A DNA stretch of 64,000 bases, from NCBI GenBank assembly GCA_025267735.1, contig CM046294.1, forward strand, positions 34,813,222 through 34,877,221, in the 5' to 3' direction. Shown here piece after piece: positions 22,536 through 34,185 of the stretch. The position numbers were made by a program, and so were the translations under genes. Each line of letters opens with the position of its first letter. Position 1 is the stretch's first letter. The notes beneath the pieces are model-generated. The model had not been told where the DNA came from. It was given only the letters and a program-made list of their open reading frames with translations, and made no database searches. This DNA is from Mactra quadrangularis. Lineage: Eukaryota; Mollusca; Bivalvia; Venerida; Mactridae.

Positions 22536-23599
22536 TTTTGCATTCATATTTTGCTTTCAATCCTTATATAATCGATGTATTATAGACCAAGAAATAAAAA
22601 TAGCTGTTTTTGTTGTTTGTATTTGCTTTCTATACATGCATCATTTGGTTATTAACAACCCCAGCTTTCTACTATTGACTTAGTAACATAAACGTTAATG
22701 AATAGTGTGATACATGTTCATATGAACTATTAACCATGCTCTGATACTGATAGTAATAATAAAACTGGGGGTACTAACAAGTATAGAATGCTGAATTTAG
22801 ATAATTAATGCAATTTATTTTTCAAAGTTACCTATGCAGTTTGGTTTGGATGCTTACGATACAGAAGACCTCATGGTATAGCAGATTGAGTTCATGTAGT
22901 TCACTAGACCAGGATAGCGTATTATCAAACAATTTACGACAATTTAGCTATTTATTATAGAAGGATTTAAGACCAAAATTGGTTGTAAGACTTATGACAA
23001 TACTAACCGGTCTTCTGATTTCCTTTTCGTACCGGGGTGATCGTACACCAAATTTCATTGAATTATAATCTAGTGATCACTTTAGATCATTCTCGTTCCC
23101 AGAGTCTAGAAGGATTCTCAATACTAGCATTGTATTGATAATCCTCATTCCTATTAGACGCTGGGAAAAAGAATGCTATAGATTTTGTTGGTCAAAGTAA
23201 TGAAATTATGTCACTTGTTTTTAATTGTATCTTGAATTCATTTAATATTTTTGTACTATACAAATGAAAGCATCTTACAGTGACTTGGTGTCTTCATTAG
23301 TTAATAATTGTATTGAAATCATTTCAAAGATTAAAATGTAATTTTACCTTATAAGTATTACAGTGTATCAGTCTTCACTGCTACAGTGAAGTATCAATTC
23401 AAGAATATTAGTGATTATGATGAATTTATTTTTTATTTCTGTACATATTAAACTTAAATTTGATTTTTTTTCACTCAAAAAATATAACGATCGGCCCCGG
23501 GTACGAAAGTTATCGAGGACGAATGTTTCACGAGTCCATTGCATTTTTTCAGGTCAAATATATGATCTAATCAATTATGTAATTAAGAAATCTTTATGA
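22536..23599. other. AT-rich spacer with one palindromic repeat
   Basis: Holds the second copy of the 'cattctcgttccca' palindrome at 23090-23178. Nothing else recognised. Confidence 0.4.
23090..23178. repeat. Second copy of the 'cattctcgttccca' palindrome
   Basis: 'cattctcgttcccagagtct' to 'ctgggaaaaagaatg'. The inner part ('aggattctcaatactagc', 'attgataatcctcattcc') is again inverted. More diverged than 18699-18781. Confidence 0.6.
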
Positions 23600-25829
23600 C
23601 ATATCCAACTATTTGTCCTTTATCGATAAGCCTAATAGGCTAGTGCGCGCTATATAGAAATAAGAAGGACATTGGTACTTAATCTAATATAACTCGGATT
23701 TTAAAGTATTTATTATTCCATCCCATTCAGTTTCAAATAATTCATTTCATCCTCTTTCTTATGGTATATATTTTATAAAAATTGAAAAATAAATAGTTGG
23801 GGGAATTTTGAGTTAAAAATGTTAACCCTATTTCCTATGCATTTCATTGCAAAGATGATTTTTTTACCTCGACATTGGCAACGTTTTGTCCAATTTCTGT
23901 TTTATTTTTTAAATTTTTTTTCTATCCCAATCGGATTCAATAACTACAATCTTTTCTTTAAAAAGTGGTATATGTTTTATAAATTTTGAAGAATATTTAG
24001 TAGGGGGAATTAGCGAATTAGTTTAGTAAGTATTGCTTTTTTCTTTCTTTCGGGAGATTCCGTTTCGCTATACGGAAACTGACGAAGATAGCCGAACGGC
24101 CGATAGCGTACGACGCTCTATCGCTACCGATCTTATCAGCGGTCAAATATATTATTTCTTATCTAGCATTATGATCAGAGCCACAAAATAAAGATATATT
24201 TATCGAAAGTATACTTGAAAGCTAACTGCATGCTTTACAAACATGCAATTATCAAAATATCACATGCCTATAAAAGACAAAATTGATTGTTCAAATCATT
24301 CTGATTTGAGTTTGAAATGTCCATGGCTTTAAAAAAAGTGGAATACATATATAAAATCACACTCGTATATGATTCATTTTTATGTCTAAAACTCTTTTGT
24401 TCGTTAGCGGTGTTAAAATGTGTGAATTTTCCTTGCAGTCAAAAATCTCGTACTTCAAATGAAGGGGCTTTACAGATACAAATTTTTTTTACTCTAGGTC
24501 TAAGACAATATGTCAATGTGACAAGAAGTATTTTTTTTCTATTTCAAGTTTACTTGTTACTGTCGTACGGTAATGTATAATTCGTGATTTGTTTCTTATT
24601 TTTACACAAGTTATACAGTAAAATAATTATTTAAGTGGAATATACATTATTTAATTTTATAAAATGATGCTGTTAAAAATGATTAATTGAACAAATGAAT
24701 AACAAAAAATTAGATGACTTTTAGCTCACAATATTTCTAAAAAATAATTAATTTACACATAGCTGAGAAAAGAATACTGATGACTGTATATGTATTTACT
24801 CGTCTTATTTGCCTACACATAAAGTTAAATGCTGCTTCAAATTATAAAATTTGTCTTGTCTTCACAATATTTATTTCTCCTTTTTTCATTCTTAATTTCT
24901 TGTATGACCTAATATGCATTGATGAAATTTATTACACTCCTTATTGGACCCCTGTTGGTGCGTATATCAACATCCAAGCGGGTGTCATTAAATAAACAGT
25001 GTCCTTGTTTTATGACAGGATACTACAATCATTATTACACCATCCAGGTCGTAAAACATATACAGGGTAGCGAGGATGATATAGATTTTTATTTTTTTAA
25101 ACAATTATCTGTGAAAGGCTATCTGTCTTTTTTGGCCTTGTTTGTTTTATGGAATTTTTAAGTAATGAAAAATAGCCAGGGTTTATACTTTTAACGGTTA
25201 TATTAAAGCACCTATTCTATACATATATCTACGTATTAATTGATGTTCCAGATAGTTGTCTTTATATGAAATTATATTACACATTGTCTGTATTTTACAT
25301 TCAGCTATTGCGTTCATATTTGCCTTTCAGAGTTATAGCGACTATTAAGTGTATAATTAATATACACATTGATTGATGTTTTTAATTGTCATTGAAATAA
25401 TTATTTATGTTTTATAATATTATAAAAATTAATGTGTACATTTACATACACTGTTGCAAATGTAAATAATACAAGGTGTAATGAAAATTATATGTATGAC
25501 ACATATTCTATAAAGTGTAGTTTATTTTCATAAAAGGAAATGTAAATAAAACTCCATGGAATTTATTTTTATTCTTACCGCTCACTGTCTCTTATTTATA
25601 AGTTTGCATGAAAGTATAACAAATAAAGTGTTGGTACTAGACGTCATGCAGAGTCTATCATGTGATATATTGATAGGGTTGATCAGTTTTATCAATTTAT
25701 GATCACAGCAGGGTGTCATATCGGAAATTTCCGAACAATACCGAGCGCAACAACGGAGGCTCTGATAAATTATCGATTTTATCGAGAAGTCAAATCAGTA
25801 AGTTACGAAAGGACAAATAGTTGGATATG
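23600..25829. mobile_element. 2.2-kb non-autonomous element with 22-bp perfect TIRs
   Basis: 'catatccaactatttgtcct' plus tt (23600-23621) returns exactly inverted at 25808-25829. Subterminal 'atcgataa' and 'tatcgat' words occur inside both ends. The body is very T-rich with only short frames (71-87 codons), none with a transposase motif. No obvious target duplication, so the superfamily is open. Confidence 0.7.
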
Positions 25830-26281
25830 AAATGAACGGGGTTTTAATTTCTGCATTTAATAGCCACAATATATCATTGTGTACAATCGTAATATTCGAC
25901 TAATGGTGAAAAAACAGACTGTTAACGGGAATTAACTTTATCCGTTTCGTCCCCAATGTGCGACAAATGGAATTGTTTGTAAACTAAAATTTCATTGCTT
26001 TGATTATTAACTGATAAGCGTATCGATTAATGTGTGAACTGGTTACCATTATCACAAATAGCGAGCGCGTGGATAGTGTCCATGACGTAACGAATCTATT
26101 TTTAGTAGCACTTTTTGTCATTTTTACTCACCATCGAACGTACGTATTTTCGAACAAAGATTCATTTTGTATGTGTCGTTTTTTTACTAAACTCAAAATT
26201 AAACTTTTTTTACTTTTGATAAAATAAGCGGCCAATGATTTTACGAGGGGAAAATGGTATGCTAACATTGTTTTGGGATGA
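25830..26281. other. Spacer
   Basis: No recognised feature. A 65-codon frame at 26030-26227 is unsupported. Confidence 0.35.
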
Positions 26282-26465
26282 ACGTAAAGTTGGCAGACTC
26301 AGCAGACACGGCAGACACAGCAGAAGGAACGATCCTTCTGCTGTGTCTGCTGACAGAAGGATTAATCTACAGCAGAAGGATCAATCTTTCTGCTAGGTCT
26401 GCTGGCAGAAGGATTGAGTTATAACAGAAAGATGTGTCTGCTGGCAGAAGGATTGAATTATAACA
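26282..26465. repeat. Cluster of 'cagcagaagga' hairpins
   Basis: A perfect 18-bp-stem, 4-base-loop hairpin (26311-26350: 'gcagacacagcagaagga', acga, inverse) is followed by repeats of 'ggcagaaggattgaattata'. Another palindrome, 'agcagaaggatcaatctttc', lies at 26370-26393. Related palindromic words are at 32103-32124 and 44979-45023. Probably a small palindromic element family. Confidence 0.75.
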
Positions 26466-28453
26466 CATTTCACAAGAAATCGACACATACTCGCTTTATA
26501 CTGTCGGTGGACAGCCGATATTAACGTCAGATCTTCACAAGAAGGTATTTACCCGTAGCGGCAGAGAATCGAACCAGGATGGCAGATTTTTAAATCAGCC
26601 TGCTACGCAAGGAATCATGGCAATCATGGCCACGAAAGAAATAATATAAAATTGGGGAATAAATAAATTCCGGATCTTTAGCGCAGTTAGTAGTTCGCTA
26701 TGAATTATTCATTCATGATAGTTCGAGGTGTTCCAAATGAGTTTTAATTAATAAGTAAATTTTTAGTTAGATATTATATCCCTTAGAACAATCAAACAAT
26801 AACGCCAGTATCAAACTCCCCGCAGCAGTTATTTCCCTTTATTAAATCAATAGTAGCTAAGCGTTACGTGGGCACTGTGAGGAGTTTGTGCCAGTATGTT
26901 CTGATTCGTCTTCACATTTCCTGATTATGTTTATTGTATATTCTACTTTCTAAACCTGTTTATGTCAGGGTTTTTAACTTATGATGTTAAATGTTAAGTA
27001 CAATATACCTCAGGCTGTCGGCATGAATAAGTTCCCTTTAACTCTTATCATGAAAGTGAACGGAAACACTCACTACAAGTGGTGACAATAGAGTGATAGT
27101 CATCGAATGATTTGACTTCTAGAAGATTGTGAAATAGACTAGGGTCTCAAAAAAGAAGTTAAAACAGCAAAAATAACATTTAATTTGAGCTCCAAGAACA
27201 AGTCTATGAGTTACGTTCCGAATGTAGACTCGACAAACTTAGGTCACCTCGATGTTGACACTGCATTTTTTATAAACTATTTTGAAATTTCTCTGTGAAT
27301 GTAGTCATGGAATCGAAAGATATATTATTTCTTTGTTAAATAAGACCGAGTGTCTGCAAATCGACTTAGAAACCCGTTGAATAAGAAGGGTCATTTACTT
27401 CATTTATTTTCTAAAGTGATGCGTTACATACTTAGTAGTTCCAAATGGTGTGTTCGTTTCTTCGTAACACAGTCAGTGGAAAGTGATGTGAGAATTAGAG
27501 TTACACTTTATATGTTGCTAATTTTACCTTATTTGAACCATGATGCATTTGTCTTCAACACAAACAATGATTCTGATTGACTTAGACTCTATGGGTCTAG
27601 GGTTCGAATCTACGGCGGACCTATGTACCTTGGGTAAATTTTGTCATGAAATTGTTCCGATAATAACCCGCCTAATTCTGTATGAAAAAGACAGTCCAAA
27701 CGAACTCTGACAAGGGTAATTCGGAAGAGTATTTGCTGAGAATTTCCCTAAGTGCTGAGTTACAGAATTGGGCAAAGGGATCTCAGTCTATCTATTAACC
27801 GTAAGCAGAACGAGTATTCGCCGCAATGTTACTGAAAATAATGATGAAATGTGACGTGGACAACCAAAATATTTATATATTGTATTTTTATTGGAAAGTT
27901 ATTGTAAAATATATGTTTGGCGAAGTTTTTGACGGCAAAATTCGTGAATCGTCTTCAAAAAAATTTAACCACTAAATAGCAGATTACCCGATCGAACACA
28001 TAGCCTCTTGCTTGTGAGGTGGTACGTTTGTGTAACGTTACCACTACACCAATTCCTTACATGCCTCATCGTGTCCTAATCCTTAAAGTAATATATTCGT
28101 GAATTTTACGGAAATTTCCTACGGAAATTCACGACTATGCATACATTGCATGTCTAATGTTGCCAAATAATACATTGTAAGTTCTAATATTTTTTATTTG
28201 ACAAGCCTTTAATAGTTGGGGCTTTTATTTTACGCTTTAAATAGCAGACTTCATTAAATTATTCATGAGTTGAAACTTTTTAAAACAAAGATACAACGCT
28301 GGCCCAATATACGAGAAATGCCGACCTTTTCCGAACGCTCAACACATTTTCCTATTCGATCGAGTTAATGCCGTTACATGTGTAAAGTTTAACTTCCATT
28401 GAAGAATGACAAAAGCGCAAAACCCGTGTTTTACATACATGTACCTGAGTAAT
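26466..28453. other. Spacer with tRNA-like remnants
   Basis: Three degraded pol III-like words: a B box on the minus strand near 26566 ('ggttcgattct'), 'gggttcgaatct' near 27600 (+), and an A/B-box pair on the minus strand at 27990-28066. A ~95-bp inverted unit ('caaactcc.c.cag') lies at 26810-26904. No coding gene recognised. Confidence 0.4.
27990..28066 (-). mobile_element. tRNA-like SINE head remnant
   Basis: The minus strand reads 'ttggtgtagtggtaacg' (A-box-like), 'cctcacaagcaagagg' (anticodon-arm-like) and 'tgtgttcgatcgggt' (B-box-like) in tRNA order. The acceptor stem does not close and the anticodon loop is eight bases, so it is not a functional tRNA. A decayed SINE head or tRNA pseudogene. 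Confidence 0.35.
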
Positions 28454-28563
28454 CACGTGGTTTAAATAATTTAATCTGATTGGTTAGAATTTTGTCGCTC
28501 TATAAACAACGCCCAAGGTGTTGAATTGGATTACGCGTGGTTGATTAAAATTTTAAAGTTTAT
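28454..28563 (+). promoter_or_regulatory. Possible pol II promoter
   Basis: In order: E-box 'cacgtg' (about 28455), inverted CCAAT 'attggtt' (about 28481), TATA-like 'ctataaac' (about 28498), then an ATG at 28564. Spacing fits a TATA promoter with a start site near 28530. The motifs are short and the region is AT-rich, so this is suggestive only. Confidence 0.28.
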
Positions 28564-28599
28564 ATGCTGTTGTGTTTGGATTTATTATTTGGAATTTTG
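28564..28599 (+). CDS. Possible first coding exon
   Basis: Twelve codons (MLLCLDLLFGIL), hydrophobic like the start of a signal peptide, run into a consensus donor 'ttttg|gtaagt' at 28600. The promoter-like motifs just upstream are the only support. No second exon could be matched; the Spindlin-like exon at 30958 is nuclear-protein-like and unlikely to belong to it. Confidence 0.2.
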
Positions 28600-30957
28600 G
28601 TAAGTTTTTCCTGTTTTATCCAATATTTATCTCATAACTTTCGTATTTTACCATGCTGTGTAGTGTGTTATAAGTCGTCGACCAGTGCTTCTAAATCGGC
28701 TTCTTTTACTAGCAATGACAAGCGATGGATACGCTTTAAAAAATAGCAGTTCCTATCTATAACCATTGTAACCGTATCATGTTTAACAGTTAAATTTTAA
28801 TGATTTTTTTGTTTTGTTGATAAAACTAAATATATTTTATTAAAGCTAAAAGATCGTACTTAATATCTGATGTAAAATTCTCACTATGTTAATATATTAT
28901 CATTGTGTAAAATTGACGTAATTTTGACTGAAACTGGATTTTTTCTTAAAGCCGGTCGCCATTTTGTTTACACTTCGCGTCTCATGGGTGAACATTTATA
29001 TTTGTAATAAAGCAGTATCTAGCAAATTCATTTAAAGAAGCTGGTTTTCAGCTCTATTGAGGTCCCACTTGGAGTAAGTGATGATTTTTTTTTTAAAAAA
29101 AAGGACAATTTTCGTCTAAAAATGTGCCCGAAAATCACCAAAGTTTGACCACATCTACCGGTTGAACATATGAATAGGACCTCATAGGACCTGTTTTTTA
29201 ACATTCTTTCATTCCAGACCTTTAATTTGGTACCAAACTTTTGCACATCTATGCTTGCGCTTTTTTGCGATTTCCCACGGAAAGCCCCTACCCTGTGATC
29301 ACCTGTTTAGAGCACTGGAAGAATTACTTCCCTTTGCGCTCTTCACAAAAAAGTCCTTACCTTATCAGACTGATTTTGCCAAAAATCGAAGTACTTTACC
29401 AGTGTTCTTTAACCTTGTTAGACAAATCATTTCATTAATTATGTAGTTTCCATGAAAGAAATTTATGATTTCCTGTGTTTTTGTCGTAATTTTCATTTTT
29501 CATAACGTTCTGATCAACAGTAGATTTCGTCATCGGTTTTCGCGACGCTGACGTAAATAATCAAAGCACTGAAAGTACTGAGTATTCATTATGTTTAGTT
29601 GTTAATTGCATTATGGATTTTGAAAGAAATATTTTCTAATTCAATGTGGTTTTCAGTACCTTTTGAACATGGATTTTATTCAAAATGTTATATAAGTTGT
29701 GACTGCATATCTTGCACACCTTGGCTTGGGTCAATTTTTTAATGAATGAATTTTATCTCAGTTGGAGTGTAAAGTATTTTGGCAGGGTTTAACGCATAGC
29801 AACTCATTGTAAATATCAATTTATCAAACCACTGCAGCCTGTTAACATACTGTTGCTGGATAGGCTAAATCTCTGGAGCTTCTGCTTCAGTATTATTCCT
29901 GACTTGGCCATTTTTATCAGGGTAGTACTTCTTTTTCCAGTTTAAATAGTTATGAATGGATTTGATTTAAGATAGGATTTGTTTGCAAGTCAGGATCTTG
30001 TTGCTTCTTTTGATTTTAGTCATAATTTATTTTTACTGAAGACTGTTACGAGGTCCATGGGAATGATTTTATTTTTTGACGTCATATTCAATGCAAAATT
30101 CTGATATATGGTTAGTGATGATTATTGTTGTTTTATTTCAGCTTTTAGTGTTTGTAAATATTATCAAATTTTTGGTTAAAATATGACGAAAAGGGCTTGT
30201 AACTGAACAGCCACATACACAGTGAAAGACTGCCCAAACATACCAGAAATCTCAGTCCCTAAAACAAAACACAAAAACATGAATTTGATCTGAGAAACTT
30301 AAGGTGTTTATATATTTGAAAAAAAAAATGAAAATATTAACCCCAGCATTAAAAAATGAATATCTGTGAATCACATGTGATTCTTATATCTGAATACTAA
30401 TTAAACTGGTGCCTGGAACATATAACCCATAGTATTTAGTCAAACCTAGTATTCGAATCCACTGTTTGCTTTAAGTAAAGTGCTTTTAAGTATTATTCTC
30501 CAAATAAGTATATGCGATGAACTATAATAATTACCTTCAACTACTTTCATGTTTAACCTTACCAAGCCATATTTGGTGTATCAACTTTAATGAACATATT
30601 TAAACCAATGATCATTATACAGAAAACTTATCCTGACAGCAGTATCACACTACCACCTGACAGTGATATAACACAACCTTTAGGCACTTAATTTAAATTG
30701 CCTTGCAGTCCAGTTTTCTAAATAAACAATTGAAGCCCAGTTATTTAAGTTGACTAAACTCACAAAATTACTATAATACATTTTTTATGTAATATCAGCA
30801 TCTCTCTTATTTTCCATCTTTCTGACACAATCAGTAGTGATTACTACTAGTGATTGTTAAATTTTATGCCTATGCATTATCTTTACAATTCATTTTGCTG
30901 CTGTAGTTAATAATTGCAAGAAAATAAAAAGAAACATTTAATGTGACAGATTTTCAG
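28600..30957. other. Spacer with a SINE fragment
   Basis: Contains a 'gccattttg' (YY1-like) word near 28968, two overlapping 62-72-codon frames near 29.0-29.45 kb without recognisable domain, and the SINE remnant at 29785-29880. Confidence 0.4.
29785..29880 (-). mobile_element. SINE family 1 remnant
   Basis: 'ggtttaacgcatagcaactc' and 'ataggctaaatctctgga' match the tail and 'aaatccagagatttagcc' block of family 1 on the minus strand. The head is lost. Confidence 0.6.
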
Positions 30958-31074
30958 GTCCTAGGTTACCCAGACTGTTACAACATCTGTTATAAGGATC
31001 AATCTGATGAGACTGTGTATTCTTACAAAATGATGGAGGAATTTGAAGAGAATAACCTAGAAATTATTGTTTAA
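30958..31074 (+). CDS. Spindlin-like (Spin/Ssty) terminal exon
   Basis: The acceptor 'cagattttcag' opens 38 in-frame codons ending in TAA (31072-31074). The peptide contains YPDCYNICYKDQ, then VYSYKMMEEFEENNLEII. Its pattern, VL...Y-N-I-x-Y-x-D...VY-x-Y-x-(L/M)-(M/L)-(E/D)-(D/E)-(Y/F)...LEI, fits the second half of a Spin/Ssty repeat. In Spindlin these Tudor-like repeats bind methylated histone H3. The usual 'W-x-G-x' lead-in should be on an upstream exon, which I could not find within about 2.4 kb. It may be the last exon of a real gene or an isolated pseudogene exon. The family match is from remembered consensus, not a search. Confidence 0.5.
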   Translation, partial: VLGYPDCYNICYKDQSDETVYSYKMMEEFEENNLEIIV

Positions 31075-31787
31075 AGTTGGTGACACTAGTTTTATTGCTT
31101 AAATTTCATTTAAGCATTTTATGAGTTGGAAAGTGACATTGTTGTGATTTTCATATATATGTTTACCGAGGGTGGTCGCATATAATGTCATGTAATCTCT
31201 TTAATAATACTTCAAAATGCCTTTTAGTTTTGTTTTTCTGATGAAAAGACCTTTCCAATGATGTATGACAAGTGGCATTTTATGAGAGAAAAAAATTTGG
31301 CTTGTTATTGCTACTTTTACATGCCGAATGGTTACTGCAGTGTACGCATCTTGATCCGGAGAGAAAGAACAGAACAGAACAGAAATTTATTTAGAAAAGT
31401 ACATAGTACATATTCATAAATACCATAATTTAAGCATAATTACACACAAAAAATGGTAGATTTGATCGTTACTATAGCAAACATGTGACTAAGTTGGATC
31501 TGCTCATTGTCATCCAGCACGGCAGCAGAGAGGAAGGTAGAGGTTCCATACCCATTTAATTGTTTATGAAGGTGTCTAATATAATGCTCATCACCTGCAC
31601 ATAATGCTCATCACCTGCACATAATGCTCATAGAGTGTGATGCAGTATAAATAGATAAAAAATAGATAAATATCTTCATGAGCTGTGCAGAAATTGCTGT
31701 ACGCATTTATTGGTGATGAAACTGTGCCTATAAAATGTTGTTTTGGTTGTAAATTGAACTCAATGAATGTATAGTTAGCTGTGACAC
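31075..31787. other. Possible 3' UTR then spacer with microsatellites
   Basis: No AATAAA lies close after the stop at 31074. It holds an (AACAG)n tract at about 31365-31381 followed by 'aaatttattta', which resembles a LINE tail on the minus strand, and a 20-bp tandem at 31581-31631. Confidence 0.4.
31581..31631 (+). repeat. 20-bp tandem repeat, 2.5 copies
   Basis: 'ataatgctcatcacctgcac' twice, identical, then a partial third copy. Confidence 0.95.
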
Positions 31788-32090
31788 CAGTCAGGGGTGG
31801 ATCCAGGATTTTTTCTCGGGGCGGGGGGGGGGGGGTCCAAACTTTTCTAGGGGGGTCCAAACTTTCGAACCACATTAACATTATACATGTACATTATTTG
31901 CTGAATAATGCAACATATTGATAATAAGAACTACATAACCATTAAATCTATATTAACTACGGAGAAAAATGCTTCATGATACTTAAAAATGACTTACAGT
32001 CAAGAAATACACTAATAGACAGGTACATTTTGGAAATTCTAAGGGGGGTCCGGACCCCCTGACCTCCCCGCTGGATCCACCTTTGCCAGT
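31788..32090. mobile_element. MITE with 'ggtggatccag' ends
   Basis: The left end 'cagtcaggggtggatccagg' and right end 'ctggatccacctttgccagt' are inverted. Both continue into 'ggggggtcc' blocks with long G or C runs (13 G near 31823). About 300 bp with no frame. A fragment of the same type is at 3688-3730. No clear target duplication. Confidence 0.7.
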
Positions 32091-33274
32091 AATAACAGAA
32101 ACAGCAGTAAGATCAATCTTACTGCCTTGCCTGCACAACAAGATTAACTTTGTAACAGTTAGGTCTATCTATTCACCCAGCCCACCTGTGCCCCTAATAA
32201 CAATCCCTCTGAAACTGGCCCTGTGCTTCTGTGAGTTATATAATTGTAGTTGTTTGAAATATTTTCAACATCAGTATTTAAGGTATATGACCACCAAACA
32301 TCGTTTCATTGCAGTTTGTGTTTCATTATAAGTATAATCACAGATGTGTTTCCATGGCAACAGAAGTGCCAATGTAAGCCATGTGACATTCAATAAATGA
32401 CATTAGTGAATTATACCTATTTTAAGTGTGTACCTTTCATTACCTGTGTCCATTATTGGACACCGTACTTTTTGTTTGTACTACTTCTTTTGTGTAAAGT
32501 TGTATTTTGGACATGTTGAAATTTATGAATTTTAGTATATAGAGATATTTTATTATACTGATTTCAGACAATGTATGAATTAATTTGTATTTTTAACTCT
32601 TAGTGCATCTGTACGGGGGTGTACACAATCTGATTGGGAGATTTTATTTTAACTGTTTTCACTGTACTTCATGTAAACTTGCACAAAAGTTTACATGTTT
32701 AAACTCACTTTTTTCATAAAAAATAAATATTACTAAACCACTTTTTTGATATTTTTCTATTAACCTTACTTATTTATTTCATTAGGATTAAAATGAAAAC
32801 TGAAATTTATGAAAATTATTTGTAAATTTCAATTATTGCAACCACACCTATTTTAAAGTCATGAAGGACATTCGTAAATTACATAGTCCTTAACAATGCG
32901 TCTTGTATAAAACAGTGACATAAAGTATGCGATGAAAATCAAGATAAGGAGAAGAAAAAACATGTGGACAGTTCCTTTGCTATTACTTATTAAGTTGATT
33001 ATGAATATTGTAAAATCTAGTGTAAGATTATATATATAATACTTTAAACAATGTATTTAAATAATAATGAAATCATTACTTAAAATATATATTATTCATA
33101 TGAAAATAACAAAAAAAAGTGAGACATAAAATTCACTAAACTTTTAGCGCATAATATAAATACTTTGAACCTGTGCCACAATATTGCCGACTAACATGAT
33201 TCCCCCAAAACTAATATGTCCAAAATTAAAAGTACAATAACATGCCTTGTTTACAAAATTGATTTATAGTCACA
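32091..33274. other. AT-rich spacer
   Basis: A 10-bp-stem palindrome, 'gcagtaagatcaatcttact' plus gc, lies at about 32103-32124. Otherwise nothing recognised. Confidence 0.4.
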
Positions 33275-33612
33275 TACATGCATGTAGCTGCCTGGCTAGC
33301 TCAGTTGGTAGCACACAATTCTACTGATCGAGGGGTAGTGGGTTCAATTCCTGGGCGGGGCATACTTTCATGGAACTTGGTCATGAAAATAGTTCTATGG
33401 CCATTCTCCCTCCTACCACTGATTCTTAATTATGTAGGGCAGTTGTCAGTCATTGAAGAAAGTACACACCTAGTAGTTGGTTAACAGCTAAATCTAGGAA
33501 TTTAGCCTTTCTAGGAATGTGAGTAGGTTGACTGACCGACATTATATGACCTGTACAATGTATTGCACGGCATTTAACCCAAAAAAAAACAAGCTAACAA
33601 ATTTACATGCAT
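33275..33612 (+). mobile_element. tRNA-derived SINE, family 1, near full length
   Basis: tRNA-like head with an A box ('tggctagctcagttggtag') and a slightly decayed B box ('gggttcaattcct'), the full middle region, and an A-rich tail. The flanking 9-bp repeat 'tacatgcat' at 33275-33283 and 33604-33612 is a probable target duplication. Confidence 0.88.
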
Positions 33613-33814
33613 ACTGAAACTCACATTTAATGTAAGTGAAGTGTGTAATCATTATAATTTGGTTGTTCAAGCTCAGTTTAATATATGTTGCACTATACTA
33701 GATCTACATGAATCTAAAGAGATGTAACCATGGATAAATTATTTTTTGGAGTTATGCTCCTAACTACTAACATTTAAGGTTAAAATTTGTTCAAATTGGC
33801 AGATTGTTAGTTTT
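33613..33814. other. Short spacer
   Basis: Contains 'ttggagttatgctcctaact', similar to a unit found in the 36505-36827 palindrome. Confidence 0.35.
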
Positions 33815-34078
33815 TAGCTCGACTTAACAAAGTAAATAAAGAGCTCTCCTACTCGCGTTTGCATCCGCTTTTGTGTCCATATTTCTAATTAAAGATATTG
33901 TGCAGTAAAATATTTTTTACTATAACTTTTTATTTCTTAAGGTATTAACTCCAAACTTTAAATTTATGTTCCTTATTATCAACCACATGTGACAAGGTTC
34001 ATAACTACAAATACATTTTTTCAGAATTATCTCCCCTTGAACTTGAAATTTTCTTTAAAAAAATTTGCAACTGTTTTA
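33815..34078 (+). mobile_element. Tandem-repeat element, family A, copy 3 (cut)
   Basis: Starts 'agctcgacttaacaaagtaa'. It loses its 3' end at about 34078, where another element's hairpin end begins in the middle of an A-family unit ('gcaactgttttat'). Confidence 0.7.
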
Positions 34079-34185
34079 TTATACCCACCCCGCAAACGAA
34101 GTTTTCGGGGGTATACTGAAACACCCTGGTTGTTGGTTGGTTGGTTGGTTTAGTTGGTCCCAAAAAAAAAATAACTTAGTATGTT
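34079..34185 (+). mobile_element. 5' fragment of a 'tatacccaccccgc' element
   Basis: 'atacccaccccgcaaacgaa' with a matching inverted 'ttcgggggtatac' forms the typical end hairpin. A (TTGG)n tract follows and the rest is missing. Similar in design to 51455-51703. Confidence 0.6.

Noticed and set aside
26540..26605. Minus-strand tRNA-like region with a B box
   Set aside because: Only the T arm is convincing; no A box or acceptor stem was found.
27570..27640. 'gggttcgaatct' taken as a tRNA T arm
   Set aside because: No matching acceptor or D arm upstream. At most a decayed SINE piece.
29028..29446. Opposed 62-72-codon frames near 29.2 kb
   Set aside because: They overlap on both strands, lack domains and lie next to a homopolymer run. 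No support for either.
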